A stretch of 64,000 bases of DNA from Symbiodinium natans (Eukaryota > Sar > Dinophyceae > Suessiales > Symbiodiniaceae): positions 638,423 to 702,422 of the forward strand of contig CAJNDS010002413.1 of the NCBI GenBank assembly GCA_905221605.1. The letters run 5' to 3'. The notes below the pieces were generated by a model. It did no database searches and was not told the origin of the DNA. It was given only the letters and a program-made list of their open reading frames with translations. The translations under genes and the position numbers were made by a program. Shown piece after piece: positions 28,741 to 37,257 of the stretch (the first letter of the stretch is position 1; every line of letters begins with the position of its first letter).

Positions 28741-29032
28741 TGTGAGCAGGTCTAAGCACGCACGTTGCATGTGCAGAGCTGCCAGAACCAGTACTGTAGT
28801 TTTCTTTGCATGTGTAGTTTTGCAATTCGTAACAATGCCAATATTTTGGCTCAAGTACCGAGCTTGTGCCTTTGAGCACGGTAGAGTCGTACAGTAGCTC
28901 CTAGGTTGCTGTGCGGTCCGACCGGACGCACTCAGGCGTAGCTGCACAAGTGGACTCACGAAGTCGTAAAACAGCGTGACCGGGCTGTGATTGCATTGGC
29001 TTAGTGCAAGTCCAGTGCTGGTCGACTTCACA
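28741..29032 (+). repeat. 5' LTR of the gypsy-like element
   Basis: TGTGAGCAGGTC to GACTTCACA, 292 bp. It matches 49456-49751 apart from a 4-bp gap near its 3' third. A DinoSL-like segment lies at 28837-28855. Confidence 0.93.
28837..28855 (+). promoter_or_regulatory. DinoSL-like segment in gypsy 5' LTR
   Basis: GCCAATATTTTGGCTCAAG: the last 16 bases of DinoSL (GCCATTTTGGCTCAAG) with three extra bases after GCC. The 13-mer ATTTTGGCTCAAG is exact. About 100 bases of U3-like sequence precede it. Confidence 0.72.
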
Positions 29033-29034
29033 AT

Positions 29035-29051
29035 TGGGGGCTGTTCTGGGA
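29035..29051 (+). other. Primer-binding site, possibly tRNA-Pro type
   Basis: TTGGGGGCTGTTCTGGGA begins two bases after the LTR. TGGGGGCT followed by a GGGA end resembles the known tRNA-Pro PBS, with mismatches in the middle. Assignment is tentative. Confidence 0.5.
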
Positions 29052-29106
29052 AACGTACAGCTCTTGTGCCTACGGCCCGAGTGGGCAAGCATTGCTTTGC
29101 TTGTCT

Positions 29107-29131
29107 GTCGCGGTCCGTGACCTGGACGCGT
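29107..29131 (+). repeat. Dispersed GC hairpin, variant T/A
   Basis: CGCGGTCCGTGACCTGGACG: arms CGCGGTCC and GGACGCG pair around a GTGACCT loop. Related to the copies at 34315, 40016, 44035, 48039 and 48983. Confidence 0.6.
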
Positions 29132-29236
29132 GGACTGTGTGCCACGCTTGCGGCCTGTTAACCAAGGCGCGGCGCTTCGCGTGCCACGCCTGCGGCCTGC
29201 TAACCAAGGCGCGGCTTATCGCCTTGTGTTGCGGCA

Positions 29237-30600
29237 ATGTCCGCAGAGGTAGCAGGTCAGGCTGAGGGCGTCACCCTCCTCGAAGCTATCGAGGGTGGAG
29301 ACGTTCCCTATCCCGAGCGGATGAGCTACGTCGCTTGGCTTAAGTGGCGTAGGGAGACTGGCAGCCGTCCGTTGTCCAAGCGGGATGGGGTCGGCACTAC
29401 GCCAGAGCAAGAGGCGGCTCTCTGGCGGAAAGTCATGAAGTTCCTCCATGACGCCGAAGACGAGGACGAGGATGAGGAGGAAGAAGAAGAGGACTCCGAG
29501 CTAGTCCCTGAGGCCTCGGGCGCTGGAGGCGACAGTCCGCCGCGGGTGGACGTCAGCGCCGCGGCTAGGGAGCTGGCCATGGTCCCTACCGGTGCTGCCT
29601 ATGTCCCTGCTACGGCACCAGGGTCCCGCCCGGCGGGACCGTCCGGTCCGCCGTCGACAGCAGGTTCAGTGCCAGGCACCGCAGAGGGCTTGCAGGCGGA
29701 GCTGCGCGCGATTTTCCGTCCAGACCAAGAACCGGTCGCGGACTACTTGACGCGCGTTTCGCGGATTGTCCTCGCGCTGAAAGCGCATGGAGTCACGGTG
29801 AGCTCCCGTGACCTTGACGCCTTAAGCACCAAAGCCACCCTCCTTGCGGATGAGTTCTCCAAGATAGGCGGGGACTGGCATCCGACAAAGATGGTCCGTC
29901 GGCTGCGGACCAGATTCTCGGTCGCGGCTTTGCGCGGTGGCGAGGACCCCGAAGACGCAGAGGAGATTCAGCGCGAAATCCAATGCATCGGGGAGCTTAT
30001 CCTCGCGTTGGGGGGAAAAGAAAGCTCGAGCCAAGAGAAGGTTTGGAGCTCCCCGTCCGATGTGCCAGTTGAAGCCGTGGGGCCGCGTTCCCCAGGGCTC
30101 CCACAGCCTGCGACTGCGAGTGGGTTGGGGGTAGGATTGGACCGTGGAGGTTTGCACACTGCAGAGGCTGCAGGTGGTCCTTCCGCGGCCCGTGTCCTGG
30201 GCGCGACGGACGGCGATTCCCCTTTGCGCGCGAAGCTTGCGGCGCTGGAGATGGAGATAGAAGCCCTGAAGCGAGGTTCAGACGGTGGAGGTTCGCAGAC
30301 CGGGTCCCAAAACCCGGCGGGCGATTTCGCCGCCGCACTCGCCGCCCAAACTGAAGCGCTGAAAGAAGCGTTAGCGCAGAGGGGCGGGCAAAGCTCCATA
30401 ACTACGGTCAAAACTGACCTCACGTGGCCGACGCTGACCGACGACAAGTCGGACGCGCGAGACGTTGTCTTGTTCTACGAGGAGTTCGAGGACGTCTGCG
30501 CGCTGGCCAACAACTGTCGCGGTATGAGTGCGCGCGAAAAGCTGCTAGCGCTACGCGGGCGCTGCCGCGGCTCGCGCATGAAGACGTACACGAGAACGCG
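29237..30600 (+). CDS. Gypsy-like Gag, N-terminal and capsid part
   Basis: Opens MSAEVAGQAEGVTLLEAIEG about 200 bases inside the LTR. An acidic Asp/Glu tract lies near residues 75-90; then Pro/Ala/Gly-rich linker; then capsid-like sequence VVLFYEEFEDVCALANNCRG. The frame remains open to 30679, but Gag-like sequence leaves it near 30585-30600 and continues in the frame -1 to it (NAYRAAWKSGEVLSDPQAVY), so this copy probably carries a one-base indel. No known catalytic function; it should form the particle. Confidence 0.75.
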
Positions 30601-32040
30601 TACCGCGCAGCGTGGAAGTCGGGAGAGGTTCTCTCCGATCCACAGGCGGTGTACGACCGCATCAAGAACAAGCACTTGATGTTCGGGGAATCGCGGGAGG
30701 AAAGAGAAGTCCGCGTGGATGGTGAGCATGCCTCCCTCGCTAAGGGTAAGCTCACAGGCCACCAATTCGAGCCTTTGTTTGAGGCTTCGATCGCGGACCT
30801 TGAGGCGGTGGGTCTTGGGAAGACCCCACGAGAGTTGTATCTCTCGTACCTCCGCAAGATGCCCCCGTATCTCCAAAAGGAGATACGGAACGACAAACGG
30901 TTGTGGCCTGGCGATCCCAAGGATGGCGGGTTGCGAGGACCGCAGACTTGGGAGGAGAGCCACAAGGTCGTCCTGGAGTACGAGCAGAGGGAAGCAGCTC
31001 ACAGGGCTGTTTCCCACTCTGTGTACACAGCGACCGGCTCGCAGAGCGCGGACCCGTCGGTCGCGCTAGCCGAGGCTCAGAAGGAGATTAAGAGCCTCAA
31101 GGCCGCTGCGAAGGCGGCTGCGAAAGGAGCAGCTGCCGCGGCCAAAGCTGGCGCGGACCAGACGTTTGCCGCTGCGTCGAAGGGAGCTGGCAAGGGAGCG
31201 GACAAGAAGATCTGTTTCCACTTTCGCGATCATGGGAATTGCCCGAAAGGGGATGCCTGCCCGTACAGCCACGACAAGGAGCTTCGCAGAAAAGCTCTCG
31301 CGGCCAAAAAGGGTGACCAAACCTTTGCCACTGCGAAAGGTAAAGGCAAGGGAAAGGGAGGTGGCAAGGCAAAGGCCAACGCAAAGCCTAAGGCTGCGGC
31401 CAAAGGCGCGGCGAAGCCACCAGGCACAGTTTGCCCCTTTTTCTCCAAGAATGGGTCGTGCAAGAAAGGAGCCAGCTGCGACATGGTCCACAACCTGACG
31501 ACCTCAGGAGGGACGCCGGCCTTGCCTGCCAACTGGGCCCCGCCCTCCGGTGCTTCCATGTCTAACCCCTTCGCCGCGTTCAGTGTCCAGATAGGCAGCT
31601 CAGGCGTCCAGGCAGGCGTCTTAGGAGCCGCAGGACACGCCGCGGTGCAGCAGCACGCGCTTCCGTTGAGCAAGGGCGGGCGGGACAAGTTCGCCACCCT
31701 GGACGATCTGCCGAAGGACTGGTGGAACCTGGCGGACAACGAGCCAGGAGGCTACCAGTACAGGACGGTGGTCCAGGTCCTCGACCGTAAGGTCGAGTGC
31801 ATGCTCGACGGATGCGCCGGCGCAAACCACGTGACCGAGGAACTCGTGGTGGGCATGATGAACCGGGCTGCAGAGCTGGGGATCGGCACTGAGGATCCCG
31901 GCTTCCCGGTCGTGAGACTCGAAAAGTGGGTCCACCCCGAATACGTGCATGGAATTGCTTCGGGAGCCCCCGTTCCTCTGAAGGGGGCAGCAGTCTTGCG
32001 CGTCACGCGGACGACTGTCGCCCCAACACCGAAATTTTCG
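30586..32040 (+). CDS. Gag C-terminus with CCCH fingers, then aspartic protease
   Basis: Continues Gag (GKTPRELYLSYLRKMPPYLQ), then an Ala/Lys helix (KEIKSLKAAAKAAAKGAAAA) and two CCCH-type fingers, CFHFRDHGNCPKGDACPYSH and CPFFSKNGSCKKGASCDMVH, separated by KGKGKGGGK basic runs. These replace the usual CCHC knuckles. The protease follows: VECMLDGCAGANHVTEELV near 31790-31845 has DGC in place of the usual D-S/T-G, so activity is doubtful. The frame is left at about 32020-32045, inside the protease. Confidence 0.75.
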
Positions 32041-35000
32041 TGCGATGCAAAATCGCAGCCAGGGGTACGTCCGATTGGCACGGACTTATCCTCGGCGGCA
32101 GAGCGCTGGACTGCGCCGGAAGGATGGGCTTGGGATTCAGGCCGGGTCCCGACTTTCATGTCCTCGACACGCTGGGAATCAGGATGCCCAGATGTGAGGA
32201 TCACAGCAGGACTCGGAAGGACAGGGCCTATGCCTTTGAAGCGCGGTTGTCAAGCCTGGACGACGCGTCATGCACCGAGCCTGGGGGCGGAAGTCGTGAG
32301 CTTCTCCGCTATGACGGGGAAGAGCCGCTCGAGCTCTCGCCAGGTGATGGGGTGCTGGTGCCAGTCGTGCGGGAGGCAGGAGTCTCCGCAGAGGGATCCC
32401 TGTCCGAGGTTGTGCTTCCGGTTGAGTGTGGGGTTGAGGCTGTGCCAGGTCTCTGGCCCACAGGAGAGGGTAAAGGGTTTGTTTTGCTTGCAGCCCAAGA
32501 GTGTGATCACTCTCTCCAGCCGGGCGAGGTTGTTGCGGAAGTGCGTTCCGGCCTCGTCAGCACTGCGGCTTGTGGTTGTGGCGCGATTGAGACGGTGTTC
32601 GAGTCGGAGCCGTCTCCGCAGGCATGTGCGGATTGTGGGGTCGCCGTTGCTTCGGTTGACCATGACCCGTGCTTTGCTTGCGGGTCCGCGTCCAGGGCCG
32701 CGGCAAGAAGCTTCCAAGGTTGTTCCTCGTGTGCGCGGTCCTTTGGGCGGCTGCGTACCGGCGCCAGGATCGGTGTGCTATCGGTCCTTGCTGCGGTGAC
32801 TGTTCTCGCTTCGGTGTGGGGCGGGAGCGGCCCGGTTGGGCGCCCTGTTGAGGAGCCTGGAGTGCTTACTTGCTTGGACCACCTTCCAAGCGTCGACAGC
32901 TGGTGGGAGGCGCCAGGTGGTTACGCGTCTGTGTGGGGTAGGCGCCCTGCGCAGAAGGACCTTGGGACCCTGGCGGTCGAGAAGGCGCCTTACGAAACGT
33001 GCTTGCTTCAGCGCGCAGGTGAGGCGTGGCGTCTTTGGGACACGAGGGATTTGCGTGTGGCGGAAAGCGTTGCGTGCAGCGATGAGGTTCCAGTCACCGA
33101 ACGCCTCGCGGTCTTTAGGACGCGCAAGGGGCCACGCTGGGCTGGCTGGCGTGAGGGATCGGCCACGGCTGGAAGAGGCGCAAGTGACGCTGTGCGCCCA
33201 GCAGACGCGGTCGACACGGCGCGCTGCCCGAGCTATCATATCGTGGAGAGCTGGGACATCGATAAGATGATCGAGGAGCCTCCAACGGACTATTATTATG
33301 AGCAGCTCGCGGCAGATATGCGCGCCCGGCACCCTAAGGCGTGCCCGCACCTCCTCGACCACCTCGTTTCCTTAGAGGGTTTCCTAGACAAGTCAATCTT
33401 GTTTGGGTTCTCCTTTGGGATCAGCAAGGCCGAAGTTTGTGTCTCCAAAGGTAAGCTCCTAGGACACAACATTGGGCGGGACGGGAGTTCGCCTGACGAA
33501 GAGCGTTGTCAGGCGGTGATTGACTTTCCCCCGCTCTGGGAGAAGCTTCACATTCAGCAATTTTTGGGTTGCGCAAATTGGTTGCGCGGCTACCTGCCTG
33601 TTGAGTATGGGCACGCAGCCAAGATTTTAGGGCAGTGGCAGAAGCCAGGCGCCGTCTTTCCTGAAGGCGGGCTGGGCTCAGCCGCCACCGAGGGTTGCAA
33701 AGCCTTTAAAGCGATTAAGCGCATGATGCAGAACCGCATCAATTTGGCTACCTTCGATGAGGCCTCTGCTGCGGATGGGTCGTGTCCCCTTGAGCAGATC
33801 GCGGATGCGTCGGGCATCGCGGTAGGGGGCAGCGTCGTGCAGATGACGCGTGACTTGAGTCAGCTCAAAGTGCTTATGACGCACTCAAAGAGCTTGACCC
33901 CCGCGCAGCAGAACTGGCCGCCCTTGATACAGGAGGCGTTTGCCCAGCTCGAGGTAAAGCGGGCGACACGCCGCATGTTTGGCTCTATTCGGACTCTGTG
34001 TTGGACAGATCATGCCAACCTTACCCGAGCGCAAACGTCGGACATCGGAATGGATCCGAAACTCGTCCGGTGGGTTGCGGAAATCCTTATGGATGGGTCC
34101 GAAATAAGGAGCCTTAGCGGTCGCTCAGCGACGCTGGGTGACAGTTTTAGCCGCAATCCCAAAGATCGGGATGCGCTCCTTGCGGCGAGGACGAAAGATC
34201 TCGAGGGCCTTTCGGGCCAACTCCGAGGTTTCGACCTGGACCAGTACCTCGGAGAGGGTACTGAGGGTGACGGACCCGTGCCCTGGGCGGTCGGCAACGA
34301 CGCCGTCCCAGAGCCTGCGGGCCGTGTCCAGGCCGCGGCTGTGCCGATGTGCGTCGTCGCAGCCCTTCCGGTGCGCGTCATGGTTGTCTTTGACTACGCG
34401 CGTTGGAAAGAGCAGGACGCAGAGCTGACTGAGATCAGGCGCGTCTTTCAAGCGAGCCTCCCTGGAGTTTCTGTGGCTGTCAGGGGTTGTTGGGGTCCGT
34501 TTGAGGATACCGACGGGCTTGCCTCGCATTTTGATTGCGGGGCCGGCAGGCTCGCAGGGACCAAGAAGATCAAGCGGATCAGGGTCGACTTGCTTACTTC
34601 GTGTGCCAAGGTTCTTAGGGAAGCTTCGGGGTTTCGCCCGCAATTCCTCGTAGGACTTGGGCAAGGCGGGCTGGTCACAGCCGTCCTTAGGTGGCCTTTG
34701 GTTGTTGAGCTCACGCTCCAAGCAAGGAACCTGCAGCGCAAGGAAGCTAGGGCTGTAGGAGAGGCTTGGGCAGGCATCAAGGCTATCTGGGCGGTGCGGC
34801 CACGCCTTTGGCGCACGCAGCAGGGCCACTTGGAAGTGGCCGAGGCTTGTCCGGAACTCAAGAAGGATTTTCCGGAGCCTCCCCTGCGGGGTTTTGGGAT
34901 CGTAGGGAAGCAGGCATTGGGGGCGGAGGTTCTGCGGTCCTTGAGGCTGGACGCGGTTCGTTCCATCGATGATGCCAGCATTAGAGGGATGCTGGACGAA

Positions 35001-36075
35001 CCGTCACGACCCCTCTGGGACCATGAGGGTCTGTGCATCTGCGGCAAGCGGACCTACCTGTTTTCTCGCTGCCCCGCCTGCATCGAGAAAGAGGCAGTCG
35101 ATACCTCGGTAGAGATAGCCGAGCGGGAGGAGCCCGAACCTCCGCTTGAGGGCGACCTTGAGGCCCATGAGGTGGGCCTAGAGGTCAACTCCGTCCTTGC
35201 AACTTTGGATAGGACAGGAGGTTTAGTTAGGGTTAGGTCCTCAACCATCCAGCAATGGGCGGTAGGGTTCAGGACTACGCCCAAAGATGCTCCAGTTCCC
35301 ACAGCATATGGCATGCTGAGTGGGAAGATATGGAAGAAGAGCCATTCCATGAAGCTCAGCCTCGGCTCCCAGCACAAGGATCTTTCCAAGTGGGGCGATG
35401 TGAAGCCTTACTGGACCACATGGGTGGTTAGAGAAGATGGTGCTGTGGTGGCGGGGCACAACTGCTCGCCCCTGAATGTGGTTCAGGGCGACATCGTCGT
35501 GCATTGGTCGTCAGTGGTGAACTGGCACGGCCACAGACATGTCGTGAATGAGCAGTGTGAGGTGCTCTGGAGGTCTAATGGTAAAGAGGTTGCCTTAGAC
35601 CCCTCCTTCGGCAAGCTGATAGCCCTTGTGGGTAGGGTTACTCAGGTCATTGGCTGGCGGGCAACCGGAGAAGCAGCTTCGGATTCCCGCAGGTCTACCC
35701 TGCAGGCGTCAAGGGTCCTTGCTCAATTCTCTTCGTCCAGCGAGGGCGTAGGAGGGCATTGGACCGCGGGCGCTATCAGTCGCGGGAGGAATGCCAATGA
35801 GTGCAAGCTGAAGGGTAGAGTTTTGGCGTTTATGGGTGAAGAGCACAAGGGCCCTGCAGTGGTTCTAGAGCTCGTTAGCCATAGCCCCATCCTGTGCATT
35901 TGGGACCATTCCTCAACCAAGGTCAAAGTCGAGTTTAAGGGCGGTGTTCCGTCTTTGAGCCTGATCGCGGAGGAGGACGAAAATCGTCGTGAGCAGCTTG
36001 CGGTCGAGGCAAGGGACGCGGCGAACATTTCTGGCGGGCTCGATTCGCAAGCCAGAGCCGCCAATGGAGATATCC
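32030..36075 (+). CDS. Protease end, RT C-half with RNase H, uncharacterised tail
   Basis: Starts after a frameshift with GRALDCAGRMGLGFRPGPDF (protease C-part). Cys-rich ACADCG/CFACG and a hydrophobic segment (IGVLSVLAAVTVLASVWGG) follow. From about 33340 it matches the RT thumb and connection: HLVSLEGFLDKSILFGFSFG, KGKLLGHNIG, QQFLGCANWLRGYLP. Then RNase H: ADASGIAVGG (33803), THSKSLTPAQQNWP, CWTDHANLTRAQ. No fingers/palm or Y-DD motif occurs here; it is found downstream at 38.9-39.4 kb. The last 600 residues are unrecognised; they hold a FLVGLGQGG motif and a zinc ribbon-like CICGKRTYLFSRCPAC. The open frame runs on to 36227, but homology shifts frame near 36075. Confidence 0.72.
34315..34338 (+). 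repeat. Dispersed GC hairpin, variant G/C
   Basis: GCGGGCCGTGTCCAGGCCGC: arms GCGGGCC and GGCCGC. It lies inside a coding frame. Confidence 0.6.
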
Positions 36076-37257
36076 GGAGACGGGTTGCTCGAGCGCGAGG
36101 TGACCCTCAGGACGGGTCAAACCGTCGTTGTCCCAGTGGTTCCCAACGGGGCTGCGGGCGCGAATGGAGTGACCTGGCGCCGCGCTTGCTACAATTCAGT
36201 CCACTGCGGAGTCCTTGGGGCCCATAGGTCTGCTGAGGTTACCATCAAGCTGCTAGAGAGGGCAGTCTGGTGGCCCGACTTAGAGAAAGATGTGCGGACC
36301 TGGGTCGCCAAATGTCTCGCTTGCATTAAAGGCCGCTCTCGACCGACGAAGGTTGAGGCTCGTGCGGTCAAATGTGGCGCCGAGACATGCTGGCAGGAGG
36401 TCAGCGTGGACTGTGAAGGTCCGAACCGAGAGGACAGGGAAGGGCATAGGTACTCGCTTACGTACTTCGATTGCCTCAGTCATGCTGTCCTCCTCGAGCC
36501 GATGAGGTCTCTGACTCATGCTGAAGTCAGGAGGGCGTTCGTGCGCTGTGTGCTTCGCAGCAGGACGATCCCGAGCCTCATCAGGTCGGATAGAGGGCCA
36601 GAGTTCAAGAATGCGCTCATGGCAGAACTCAGCGCTATGCTTGGGACCGAGTGGCGGTTCAGCGCGCCCTTGCGGCCTTGTGAGTTGGGCGCAAACGAGC
36701 GAGTCCACCAAGAAGTTCAAAAGGTGCTGGGGGCGGTCGTCAGGCAAGTCGGCGCCTCCCTTTCCGAAGCTTGGTCGGATTGGCTCGTGGTGGCGGAGTA
36801 CGTCATAGATAACACTCCGGGACCCCACGGGTATACCCCAGAGCGGAGCTGGTCGCTCGCTCTACCACTTGAAAAGGACGTCCTGCGAGACGCCTTGCAG
36901 TTCGAACCCATCTCTGACTGGGCTCGGAGCCAGTTTAAGCAGTTCTCGGAACTAGCTGCTGCGGTCCGAGAGCACTGGACGCGGTCTTCAGAAGCGCGGG
37001 CGAAACTTGCAAATCGCCATAGGCGCACTGTGGACCTTAAGCCAGGCGACCGAGTGGTCTGGAACGCTCCGAGGGCCCGTTCAGAGGGGGCGGGGCGTGT
37101 GCCGGGGTACTTCTTCCGCCCGGCGCGGCCCGATGGAGGCGCACGCAGAAGACTGCATTCTTGTTCCGGGCGGATGCAGATGGCGCGGAATCCCGCGAGC
37201 CGGTCGTCTTTGAGGACGATGGAACCGGCGGGGACGGCTCGTCTCGCCCCAGCTTAG
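36070..37257 (+). CDS. Gypsy-like integrase
   Basis: In frame 35989-37257. The zinc-binding region has HCGVLGAHRSAEVT and CLACIKG; the catalytic core has SVDCEGP (first Asp, about 36408), SDRGPEF (second Asp, about 36588) and GANERVHQEVQKVLG (Glu, about 36697), then a C-terminal LKPGDRVVWNAPRARSEG, the usual integrase tail. All three catalytic acidic residues are present. The start lies in overlap with the preceding frame, so it would be made as part of a polyprotein if the frameshift at about 36075 were absent. Confidence 0.88.
   Translation: MSGDGLLEREVTLRTGQTVVVPVVPNGAAGANGVTWRRACYNSVHCGVLGAHRSAEVTIKLLERAVWWPDLEKDVRTWVAKCLACIKGRSRPTKVEARAVKCGAETCWQEVSVDCEGPNREDREGHRYSLTYFDCLSHAVLLEPMRSLTHAEVRRAFVRCVLRSRTIPSLIRSDRGPEFKNALMAELSAMLGTEWRFSAPLRPCELGANERVHQEVQKVLGAVVRQVGASLSEAWSDWLVVAEYVIDNTPGPHGYTPERSWSLALPLEKDVLRDALQFEPISDWARSQFKQFSELAAAVREHWTRSSEARAKLANRHRRTVDLKPGDRVVWNAPRARSEGAGRVPGYFFRPARPDGGARRRLHSCSGRMQMARNPASRSSLRTMEPAGTARLAPA

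Noticed and set aside
32268-33362. Minus-strand frames of 149-194 codons inside the gypsy-like element
   Set aside because: Shadows of GC-rich plus-strand coding sequence.
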